Positions 19,386 to 28,689 of a DNA stretch of 29,436 nucleotides are shown piece by piece. The stretch spans positions 701,607 through 731,042 of the forward strand of contig NW_014577204.1 of the NCBI RefSeq assembly GCF_000485595.1. The letters are read 5' to 3'. Within the stretch, counting starts at the first letter, position 1, and each line of letters opens with the position of its first letter. Source of the stretch: Priapulus caudatus (Eukaryota > Priapulida > Priapulimorpha > Priapulimorphida > Priapulidae). A program made the position numbers and the translations under genes. The notes below the pieces were generated by a model, which ran no database searches, was not told where the DNA came from, and saw only the letters and a program-made list of their open reading frames with translations.

Positions 19386-20634
19386 TGCACAGATCATTTG
19401 TCTTTTTGAGGTATCAAGCAGTAGTTGGCGGAGCAGCGATGTAAATTTATCCTGTTTGTCAAAACTAGATGGTCCTCCAACAGGGACTCCTGACTTTGAC
19501 TAACATCTATGAGTAATTTAAGTAAGGGATTTTTTTCTTCTGGCGGTGGTGGTGCCGCACCTTCTGGTGGTGGCCAGAGGTCTGTTCTTGATTTTCCTTC
19601 GTCATCCTTGCTGGCTGGGTGTAGATCTGCCATGCCAAACACCTCATTGGCCCATTGAGATAAAGTGTTGGCCTGCTGATCGTCAGACAGCCCCTTCTGT
19701 ATTGCTTCATACGTTAAATTGTGCGGTTCTCTGTCTTTACTCCAGCACAGTCCATGCCAGTAGATCATACCCCTGCTCTTGGCAAATTGCTGTCTATACC
19801 AGAAACTATCAACTTTAAAAACAGGCCTCATAACATGATGGAAATAAGACTGTGTGCGGAGATCAAAGTAGTGTTCTATGATGTGAGAATTTTCTTGAAG
19901 GGCACTGAAGAGTTTATTTCTATCATCAAGGTTTGCTTCTTCTCCTGTTGTTTCTCTAATGTAAATCTGTAACAGTCTCTTCAGTGGCTTAAAATGGTAC
20001 TCCGCACTGCTTCCTGTAGTAAAAAAGATTGTGACCAATATTGAGTGATTCCTCTTAGATGAGCCCCAAAGTATAATATCTTTTTGGCTATTGAGTGATC
20101 ACCAGCCTGTAATTTTTCCTTCAATTCTGCCACTGTCAGATGTCCCTCTCCTATCTGCTGTTTCATAATAAATGTTGAATTTTCAAGGACTCTTTTTCTC
20201 ATTATCATGTTGTGAACAATAAATTTGAAATATCTATGTAATGCAAAACTTCCATCTTTATACCACAACACGTGTTCTGTCCAGTCTGCTAAAGAAGAAC
20301 ATGTGCGGCGACGATTGATGTTGTAATCAGCACTTCCAGTTGGGAAAAGGCAGGGAAAGGCAAGGGAGAAGAAATATCTTGTTGTAAATTCGGATAAAGG
20401 GTTATTGTCTCGAGTTGGACAGGGTATGGTGATGGCACCTCGACGATTTATGCTGACGTTATCTTCTTTTCTACCCATTACTTCATCAACCACATCTTGC
20501 ACCTCTTCTTTAATATCAGTTGGTGGATCTGGTAGGAGGACTCCAGACACTGATGTTTCTTCCACTTCACCATGGTTGCACTGAGCTGGAGCTGGCCCTT
20601 GGTCCTCTGTGTGCTTGGTATTTTCATGAAACTG
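19386..20634 (-). pseudogene. Helitron Rep (HUH endonuclease) region with a damaged HUH motif
   Basis: After the insertion point the protein resumes at FHENTKHTEDQ. It then reads RRGAITIPCPTRDNNPLSEF, LAFPCLFPTGSADYN and YFKFIVHNMIMRKRVLENS, and breaks frame near 20035 (after LRGITQYW). The next segment carries IIEHYFDLRTQSYFHHVM and the Rep catalytic region KSRGMIYWHGLCW. Helitron Reps normally have H-x-H here, in a context like SRGMIHWHxLCW. In this copy the first His is Tyr (codon TAC, 19760-19762), and the second His is kept (19754-19756). LLEDHLVLTNRINLHRCS, the usual cysteine/histidine segment, follows before a TAG/TGA-interrupted linker to the helicase. A single C-to-T change accounts for the loss of the catalytic His. 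Confidence 0.85.
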
Positions 20635-20770
20635 GGGGCCGTTTCACGAAGCGCTCGTTAAGTTAGTGATGGGTTAAAGAGGGGTTTTAAGATATCCTTA
20701 TATATAGAGTGTTTCACGAAAGCCTCGCTAAGTTTCCACGTTTCACAAACGTCTCGCTAACTCAACGACG
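20635..20770 (+). repeat. Left end: three tandem terminal-type repeats
   Basis: GTTTCACGAAGCGCTCGTTAA, GTTTCACGAAAGCCTCGCTAA and GTTTCACAAACGTCTCGCTAA (each 21 bp, here split as GTTTCAC-8 bp-CTCGxTAA) start near 20641, 20711 and 20743. The outermost one contains the TIR. They look like repeated transposase binding sites at the transposon end. Confidence 0.7.
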
Positions 20771-21052
20771 TTGCTATTAAGGAGGAATCTCAAGGACAGG
20801 GCAGGGGCAGTACTTAGGCTATCGTACAGCAAGCAACGCGAGATTTCCCGTGTGTTTTCATTTTTTCGGCAACCGGTTTATTTTAAAGCGAAAACCCGCC
20901 GAGAAGGTAACTTCTCTGTGTCTACGAGAATACTGTGTAAGGCCTGTGAAGGCATGACGCGCAGGGGTTAAGTGCGGCTAATAGGCTTCTTATTGTGGTA
21001 GCCGATTTTGAAGAGATGAAATGCTTCCTTGCACCTTACATATCGTCGCGTT

Positions 21053-21280
21053 TCTGATAAAACCTCGTAAGTGCCATTTTGATAAATTTACAGGAGAGCA
21101 TTAAAACTGTTTAACAACGATACTTTCATGACAATGGGTATTGCACATAAATTAATAATCGAAGGCAGGTAATTTAATGTATAGCAGTCTATATTTTGCA
21201 TCAAATTAGTTTAGACTCTCAAATGATGGACATACGAGGTTTTTATAGGTATTATTATGGAGATACGAGGTTTTTATACT
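21053..21280. repeat. Subterminal motif cluster, left side
   Basis: Three copies of a motif with consensus TTACGAGGTTTTATCAGAAC are present: one inverted (21053-21070) and two direct and partial (from about 21232 and 21263). Each direct copy is preceded by ATGGA. They are matched by the cluster at 24781-24999. Confidence 0.65.
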
Positions 21281-21654
21281 AACTGCATCGTTGACTGTGT
21301 CGTGTTTCTCTGCGCATGTACGAATAAACTTAGTAACATCTAATAGAGTGTAACAAACTGTACTGTGAACATGAACATTTATTCACAAACAAAACAAGTA
21401 AGTATTAATATACATGTAGATGCACATAAAACATTTAAATATAACTTCTACGAAATGGACGGAGAACCATGCTCTGGAATTTCCAAATACATGTACCATA
21501 TAGGGGTATGGCCGACATTTATCATTATTAATGTCGCAATTGATCATAGAATGTGTGATAATCTGCTGGGATGACCACTTTCAGTTGTTGTAAGTGATTA
21601 AACTTGGACTCCTTGATGGAAAGTTTCTCGTCGTACAATGCTGACAGGTCATTG

Positions 21655-23686
21655 TCAGATTCGCTGCGTTGCCGTCTTGGTTGAGGAGTCTTTCCATTCA
21701 TCAGCGTACGAGAGCTTGTATTGTAATCCCTCCGACGAGTATCTAATCGCCCTCAGATCTGTTACGGTAGGGTCTCCCGATCGCCTGCCTGGGCGGATCG
21801 AAAGCACATAGTTCAACGAACTGAAGTTCTTGAAGAAGCGATGCTCCACATATTTAACGGTGTACGGCCTGGGATGCGTCCGAGCTTCTCCATGGCATCG
21901 ACATAATTTGCGGACAGTAAATGTTCACGTTTTTCAGTTTTCTCTCAAATTACAGAGTGAGCGCTGTCGACTTCCATCTGGGTATGGCCTTTCTCGAGTA
22001 TTTTTTGCAAAACCAATTTCTTGTGTGTTTTAGCGAAGTGCAGAAGCATGTTGGACATTGTGCTGTTTCGATTTTGGTAAGTGCATCCATCACTGTACAA
22101 AATGAAGGTATCGTAGTTGAGGTTGGATAGCAGGTAATCATGGACGCATGACGCAAATTCGTTGGCTGTTAAGCCTCCCTCCCCCTCGTGCCAAACATAA
22201 CAGATGACATCGTGTGTGGCCATGTTGTATACGGTGAAATTGTGTACGGCAAGCTTGGTTTTGTAATACAAAGCTGATGCTTTCATCTGAGGTGCAAGCA
22301 GAACAGCCTGTAAATCCATACAGACGCGAGTATTTTATCGCCGGGAGTAGCCTTCTGTAGCGCACGTTTCTGCTAGTATTTTGTCGTTGCTCTTTTCCTG
22401 TCTTGCCCGGCATCTTTTTTTTCTCAGGTGCTCATTCCACAGCTCATCCGTTACGTTACCGACTTCATGGGCGACGCAGGTGTCACATTGATCCTTACGA
22501 GGGTGAAATATGCCGATGTTCAGGTTGTCCACTTCTTGTTTCAGGATCTTTCTACCCAACGGAGCTCTGGTGTGTTCCTCGCATGCAACCTTGTACATGC
22601 CGTACAGGTCGGACAAGCTCCTGATGTTTGGCTCAAGATACAGCTTCGTGGAAGAGGAACGACAGTAATGCGATGGTAATTTAGGAAGTTTTTCCAAGAA
22701 TTCTGCCCTCAATAAATTGTCGGTCATCTCCGATCTCTGGTAGTATGCTGATTGGCGGGTTTCAGCATGATGTGGCGCTGCAGCCCAACTTTTCACTGAC
22801 CATTCTCCGATGGCTACCGTGGACAAGAACATTCGCTTGCATATAGGCTTCCTTACGCCGTTTTGCTTCAGATGGTACATAAGGGTTACATTTCTTCTCG
22901 AAGTAGAATTGGCTCCGCGTCTTCTGCGTACTTCTACCGTATCCACCATGCTGTGCACATATATCCTCCTTTGTTCCCACGACATGTTTTGCCAGAAGTC
23001 TGTGAATTTCCACTCAATCATCTTCCCCGAAACTGTGACATTGTCGAGAATCTGAAGGTTTTGTCTTCCTCTCTTCAGTACTTATGAACTGTGTTATCCT
23101 TCTTTTCGTTCCCTTCATACTGTTCTCCTTTCTGGCGCTTAAGCTGTTGGTTATTTTGATGCCACACATCAGGATCAGATTGGCCTTTCTTTGCCTTTTT
23201 ACGCCTTGGCCCATGGGGTTCAACATCATCGTTGTTGTTGTTACTGTTGTCGTCGTCGTCGTCATAACCAGCATCAGATTCTACTAGTGGAGCGGATTCG
23301 ATTGAGGATACAATCGATGCATCAGAAGGCTCATAATCAGGATCTGTAACGTTTCCCGTGTCATCAATTGGGACAGCTGGTTCCTGGTGGGGATCGCTGT
23401 TGATATGATCTGGGGTTTGAGGCTGGGGAACTACTTCTACATCACTTCGTTCACCAGTAGGGACTAAGGTAAGATCTTGATCATCTTCGGTTGTGCGGAT
23501 GGTGACGAAGCCAGCTATATCGATATTGTCCATAGGGTCATCTATGTGCTCGACAATGACAGGTACCGGTATAGCATAATTATCAACAACGACTTGGACC
23601 TCATGAACGACGCTAGATGGCAAGTTGTTGACAGAATCCGCTTGCACGGCGTCCTCTCGCACATGTGTAGAAGGGACACAAGACAT
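21655..23686 (-). pseudogene. Transposase of the nested element, RNase H-like, broken
   Basis: The N-terminal third (23686-23075) is acidic, with a DDDDDN run and a basic nuclear-localisation-like segment (GPRRKKAKKG). After a frame change near 23075 the protein reads FTDFWQNMSWEQRRIYVHSM, SRRNVTLMYHL, VRKPICKRMFLSTVAIGE, then a zinc-binding-like IFHPRKDQCDTC. MDLQAVLLAP, YNFTVY, FILYSDGCTYQNRNS and LEKGHTQMEVDSAHSVI follow, and finally SIRPGRRSGDPTVTDLRA. DLQ, LYSD and VDSAHS-I-E are candidate D-D-E catalytic positions. The same ordered motifs occur in a large family of uncharacterised invertebrate transposon proteins that I know by pattern but cannot name. Defects are an in-frame TAA (22335-22337), a one-base insertion after HSVI (21945) and another shift near 21850. 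An acceptor (TTTTCAG) precedes the ATG by 11 nt. Confidence 0.75.
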
Positions 23687-23697
23687 GTCTGGTCCAA

Positions 23698-24700
23698 CTG
23701 AAAACAGACAATTTACTGAAATAAATTTTCGGATTTGTTTGCATTAAAACATGAACAAATCATGTTTTCTTGACAAGGCCAATAATGCATCATATACATG
23801 CTATAATGTTTAATGTTGTACACATGCCTGATTTGCAAATTATTTTATAGTTGAGGCATTGGAATTACACGGAACCCAAATTATAGACATTATTTGCAAA
23901 TAAATAAGGTCTCTTTAGATGCAAACTCATCATTTATCCAGCTTGAACATGTATCCAAACGTATCCAGGTATTGATTACCCCACCCAGGATATGGTGCTA
24001 GTGCACCCCGTATTCTTCATAATATTAGGCTAATATGGGCCTACATGTAATACCAATTCACTTGATACCGTACTTTCTCATTTTTAGCATTCGCTAAATG
24101 TGTAACCGTTTTAACGCATATTTCTATGTGATGGCAAAGAAGAATTAAAGTACACAACAAAAGAACTGACGAAATAGGTAAGACACCAATTCAGAGCACA
24201 TTATTCATTATATATTAAATTTGGCGTCTGACATCACACCTTATTCACTTTACTTTGGGATCCCTTTTTTAATTAAAACATCCATTTTCATATCCATTCG
24301 AAGTTCTGAGTTGTACAGTAATTATTACCATCATGTGGCTGTGATTTGGTGCGTGCCCTGCTCAGTTGCAGTATTTGTGCTGCTCTGCTATAGCCCAACA
24401 TGATGTAATCTGGAACAAACAAGAGCTAATAAGTTTACAATTTCAGAATTAAAATTGACATAATATAGAGATCTACGGTACGGCAACAATGACATTACGT
24501 TGTTAGATGAACAAAATATAATAGAAAGTATTGTAACTATGTTTAATGTTTGATTTATTTATTGTGCTGATAAAACCTCCTAAGTCCATTATACAAACAA
24601 CAGAACTTACATTTACCTTATAGTGCTTACATGCATCAGATAAGTTGATAGAAATATACTATAATACATAACAAACCGATAGATAACGATCTATGCTTAC
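23698..24700 (-). other. Probable 1,003-bp intron in the transposase 5' region
   Basis: The donor CGAAG|GTAAGC (exon end 24701) and acceptor TGTTTTCAG (exon start 23697) are both good matches. The upstream exon would be non-coding leader (24701 to about 24760). I see no ORF of interest in the intron. Confidence 0.4.
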
Positions 24701-24999
24701 CTTCGTGACAACGCAACACAAACGGATAAAAACACGGTGTGCAGCAAACTTCCAATTGCGCGCCACAAACACGGATGGAGTTACGAGGTTTTATAAGAAC
24801 ACTACGGTAATTACGAGTATTTATCAGAACACGATTTGAGCCAATGGAGTTACGAGTTTATTTCACGTGATCGTTTGGGATATTTTCGTTGGCTATCCAC
24901 TTATGAGGTTTTAACAGAACATGGGAGGGATCCTCAGGTACAGGTTGGTGCAAAAAAACGATTTTGTAAGAAAATGGAGATACGAGGTTTTATCAGAAC
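24566..24999. repeat. Subterminal motif cluster, right side
   Basis: Copies of TTACGAGGTTTTATCAGAAC with one to five changes start at 24781, 24811, about 24850, 24901 and 24980 in the same orientation, with one inverted copy at 24566-24583. ATGGAG precedes three of them. Together with the left cluster there are nine copies in the element. Confidence 0.7.
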
Positions 25000-25480
25000 G
25001 CCGACGATATGTGCTTCGGCTATTCTTGTATGTAATTACTGTATCCTATGGCGCCAATACTGTATCAAAGTAAACGTAAATCTAAACCTTTAGAATTTAT
25101 GTTACATTTTTGTTCAGTCAATGCGTCATTTGTGGTAGTTCTAGTTGCAGGAAATATGACAACCTTGCTTTAGTTTAATTATTTCTCAGTTACTTGGCAT
25201 TTAAAAATACATTTAACCTATTATTTTTAGTTTGCACGCTGTTGTACCTACATTTATTAAAACTAAATGATGCGAGAGATTTGCGTAGCAACTCACAGTG
25301 AGCTGGGTCGCCGTTAGACTTATACATAACTTAGACTTAACATGTCCTTAATAGACTAGTATATAGACTATCTAGTAGCAAGGTGTAGAGATAGGGTACC
25401 AGTCTATGCCGCCAGCAACATCGTTACAGCTGAATTTTAAGGACCGTCTAACAATGCACCGGCATAAGTTTCGTGAAACA
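25000..25480. other. Non-coding interior of the nested transposon, right side
   Basis: No ORF of interest and no further recognised motif until the terminal repeats begin near 25470 (TTTCGTGAAACACTTTAACG). Confidence 0.4.
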
Positions 25481-25581
25481 CTTTAACGAGAGCCGTTTAG
25501 GACAGTGTTAGGCTCTCGTACAAGAATTCTAAGGATATCCTTAAGATGGTGTTTTTATGATAGCTTCGTGAAACGGGCCCC

Positions 25582-26200
25582 TGGGCTGTTTGGATATCTG
25601 GCAGTTCTCCATTTTCTGGTAGTTGTTTCAGTCTGCTTTCAGATATAATTATATCTGAATAGGCTGGATTGTTTTCTCTTAGGCAGAAAAGGGCTGTCTG
25701 GACCTTGTACCGTCTCACTGGAAAATCTTTTGTTTTATCATTTTTCCCTTGTTTACGGACCCTAATTACGTTTACTTCTTCTGGAAGACGTGGAAATATC
25801 TTTCCAACCTCACCAATGGCTTGTGGAAAAGTTATGCAGTATCCATTAGCTGCTATGCACCCATGTTTCATCATATGTACATTGATAGCTGGTGAAATTC
25901 TGCAGATGAGTTGTTGTTCTATTATTGTCATGTTTTGTAATTCTTGTGGTATTGGTCCAGGATCCATCTGATTTTCCAGGGAAAACATTTTCACTTGACT
26001 CTTGTCATTTGAACAGCGTCTACAGATGTTGTTTGATGCCATCTTCATGTTTAATCTTCGCTCCTTGCAGACTTCACAGACGTTAAATTTGTAGCTCATC
26101 TGCTCCAATTCAAGCTGTGTTATGGCTTCGATAGCATCATTAAATTCTGGGTTCACAGTGTCAGGAATATTTTGCTTGCCTAGGACCTGAACTTTTGCTA
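25582..26200 (-). pseudogene. Helitron N-terminal region (zinc finger plus Helitron N-domain), cut by the insertion
   Basis: From 26156 the frame reads NPEFNDAIEAI, then a CxxC...CxxC zinc finger (FNVCEVCKERRLNM, ICRRCSNDK). It continues with the Helitron-associated segment DPGPIPQELQNMTIIEQQLI, GYCITFPQAIGEVGKIFP and YKVQTALFCLRENNPAY, and stops being Helitron at PDIQTAQ, where the nested transposon begins. This is the usual N-terminal part of animal Helitron proteins. The annotated ATG-like start is GTG/Asn-Pro in a frame that opens further upstream. The true start is unclear, with possible coding from SKVETALPRIVPFSKKG (26330 on) in another frame. Confidence 0.8.
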
Positions 26201-26635
26201 TCCTATTCCTAGTCGAGTTTGTTGTCCGTCGCCTTTTTTCCCCTCAGTTGCCAACTGCCTTGGTCTTCCTTTTTTGGAAAATGGGACTATACGTGGAAGT
26301 GCTGTTTCCACTTTGGACATGATGTGTCCACTTCTACTTTGGACAGGACTCCATCCTGTCGTGTGGGAGATGATGGGCAAGTCATTTTTTGTTGTTTTTT
26401 ATTCACAATTAGGTTTCTACAAGGTTTTGTGTCTTCCATTCTGAGTTTTTCATTTAGGCGTTAAATTATGCCCAATCTCGTTACGATTACGCCTAAAATA
26501 CCAACAAAAGGCGTACAGCTACGCCTGCTTTTTTGTTTAAATTTCGAGGCCTGTTTTGGAAATTTCCTTTACAAGCCTGACATAACACTATCATTATCAG
26601 TTGCCAGGGAACATACGGACAGCGAGGGTGTATCA
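26201..26635. other. Gap between the Helitron and the PIN/CXC gene
   Basis: It contains the possible lost Helitron N-terminal codons (26201-26380) and an AGGCGT...ACGCCT inverted pair (about 26456-26540). A Helitron 5' end (TC on the minus strand) should be hereabouts, but I cannot pick it out. Confidence 0.3.
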
Positions 26636-28670
26636 TTATTCATCATCTATCTCGCTGTCTGGCACATCCTCCTGCTCATCCGACGTGTCATCACTATTTT
26701 CATCATCGATTCTCTCGACATTCTCACACGCTTCTCCCGTCTCATCATTACTGCAAGTACACAGGTCTGTACACGTGAGACCCGCCTTTCGACAGCTACA
26801 TCTGTTGTTGCTGCATCTGTCCTTCCCACAGCCACATTTGACAAGATGAAGGACCGCATCGGGTGCTGGCTGCAGCTTGGTCATCACTGGCATCCATTTG
26901 TCTGAAATAAAAAAAAATGGTTATATTATAACAGAATCGTATAGGGCGACATACTCGGACTTAGTTCGCTATTTCAAAAACGATTTATTTATATTACCTT
27001 TTTCCATTTCCCATCCATAATTCTCTGGGGAAGGAAGGTCTGGATTAGGGACTTTGTCATTGGCCCATACCATGGCTTGGTAATGCGAGCGCATTATTGC
27101 CTCTCGGAGAGCAGCTTGCGTAGGTGGGAGTCGTTCCGACTCAGCCTGCTTCCTTCGAAAGAGGAGCCACCTTAGATCTTTCAGGCTGGAGATCTTAGTC
27201 TTAGGCAGGTAGAGTTGACACACTAGCTTTTCTATTGCAGAGAGCATAGTGGGTGTAGGCTGGACGGTGGAGCCAAGATCTGCCAGTGCAGTGACACACT
27301 CTTCATCGGCTTCAATGAACGCTTTCCAGCATTCCAGCTTCCCTTTAAATGCGAAGTTTCCAGTGACATCAGCTCCGCTCCAGGCATGGAAACCGGGCAG
27401 TGCTGCCGTTCTAGCTGCTCCAAGAGCGTTGACAATTGGGCGGAGCTGGATCTTACGGTGGTGCTGTCCTCGTCCAGTGACAAAGGTCGTGTCTGTGCAA
27501 AGCTCCGGGTAGCGTCTAACAGCCAGTACAAACACGTCGGTATCTGGTGAAACGATCTTGATACTCTTGGCTCCTGAGGCGGTTGCATCAACAGCATGCA
27601 GTAGGATTTTAGTATCCGCCTCCTCGTGGTCGCTATCGAGGTACACCATGTCTTTGTGTGTTGCTCTGCACTTACTGCTCCATGCAACCACAACGTTCAC
27701 ACCATCCTGGCGCCCCTTCTCTAGAGTCTTGCTTGCAAGATATTGCGTCAGCTCATCCTTGGTACTCACATGCGCAAGCAGTCTCTTCATCGGAACCTGC
27801 GCGTAATAGAATGTAATGTTAGCAGGTTTATACAATATTCCAAATGCTCGACTGACAACCATCGATGCCTGTTTCTGCATTGAGAGGCACTTCAAGCATT
27901 GACAGCTTACCTTCGTAATCTTACTGGTGTCGGTAATCTTGTAACTGATTGGTTCTATGCCTCCCTGACGTGATTCGCGAGTTGCTGTCTTCAACGACAA
28001 TGGTACATCATACCTAAAAGCAAAATGTATGATTTGTATGTCATTGAATGGTTTACACGCATATTAACAGATACGTGACAGGAAAAATGTCAGTATGAGT
28101 GACTTACCTGTCGAAAATAAGGCGGAGTTCATCAGCATCATGGTACTTCTCGAAGATTGTCACAATGAAATGGTCAGCCAGATCTGAGCAGGTCTTGATC
28201 CAGTCCGGTTTTTCCAATGCTTGTACCTCTGCCATACCATCTACAATGGAGACTTTTGTCTGCACACCAGCATTAGCCAACTCGACAGTGGGTTCCTGCT
28301 CGATTGACGTGTCACTTGGCAGCTTCTCGAGGATACTCATCAAGGCGCTCTTCGCAGAACAGTGCAACATAGTGCCATCGGCGGCAAACATTGATCGCGG
28401 AACTACAGAGAATTCGTACACTCCCACTGCTTCTTTGATATTTATCTCAGGGCGGGACTTGCAGATGACCATCATTCTCGCGAAGAGAGAGCGATCTTCC
28501 TTCAGCTCGATAATCTTGTCCTTCGTTGCAACCTTGACCGTCTTTCCAGTGGTCTTCCACGTTAAGAGCTTCCGCTTCTTCAACACATCCCAAATGCTGA
28601 GCTTGGTCGTTTGTATGCGATCTTTCACAAAGGTTTGCGAAGTCGCCAAAAATCTAAGCGATGCTTGCAA
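26636..28670 (-). pseudogene. PIN-like nuclease / CXC-domain protein, C-terminal three quarters, four exons
   Basis: The exons are about 28670-28108, 28013-27911, 27796-26998 and 26901-26636 (TAA end). The introns of 94, 114 and 96 bp all have GT-AG ends and correct phase. The frame reads VKDRIQTTKLSIWDVLKKRK, EDRSLFARMMVICKSRPEIN, AVGVYEFSVVPRSMFAADGT and VSIVDGMAEVQAL. The PIN/FEN-like acidic motifs follow: SDHEEADTKILLHA (about 27590-27635), SPDTDVFVLA (about 27525-27555) and LPGFHAWSGADVTGNFAFKG. Then come KLVCQLYLPKTKISS, a conserved RLPPTQAALREAIMRSHYQA and PSPENYGWEMEK. The last exon is a Tesmin/TSO1-like cysteine-rich CXC segment (KCGCGKDRCSNNRCSCRKAG, LTCTDLCTC) with an acidic tail. 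This family is multi-copy and mobile-element-like in cnidarians, molluscs and echinoderms. Its activity is unproven. The minus-strand homology begins near 28650, and the N-terminus is missing on this strand. Usual SGADNTG is SGADVTG here. Confidence 0.85.
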
Positions 28671-28689
28671 AGAGGCAACAAGGAGCAGA

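Larger units (their letters stand above)
20635..25581 (-). mobile_element. 4.9-kb cut-and-paste transposon nested in the Helitron
   Basis: The ends are GGGGCCGTTTCACGAAGC (20635 on) and, inverted, GGGGCCCGTTTCACGAAGC (25581 inwards), differing by one C. AAG(G)ATATCCTTA follows about 40 bp inside both ends, and further GTTTCACGAAA copies lie next to CTCG(C/T)TAA units. The flanks are TG|element|TG, so the target duplication is 2 bp, or 3 bp (TGG) if the G run is read differently. Cutting out the element plus one TG gives an uninterrupted Helitron reading frame (...DIQTAQ-FHENTKH...). It carries a transposase (23686-21655) with a 1-kb intron in its 5' region. The superfamily is not assigned. 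Confidence 0.9.
16958..26200 (-). mobile_element. Decayed autonomous Helitron, split by a nested DNA transposon
   Basis: In minus-strand order: zinc-finger and Helitron N-terminal domain (26156-25582), a 4.9-kb foreign insertion (25581-20635), remainder of the N-terminal region and Rep (20634 to about 19386), and Pif1-like helicase (about 19325-16966). This is the usual Helitron architecture. At least six frame changes or stops make it inactive. I could not place the TC 5' end or the hairpin-CTRR 3' end, so the outer limits are approximate. Confidence 0.8.

Noticed and set aside
23075-23287. Plus-strand ORFs rich in valine and leucine that look membrane-like
   Set aside because: They are antisense to the acidic DDDDDN/NNN region of the transposase. 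The codon repeats (GTTGTTGTT, GTCGTC) generate the hydrophobic run.
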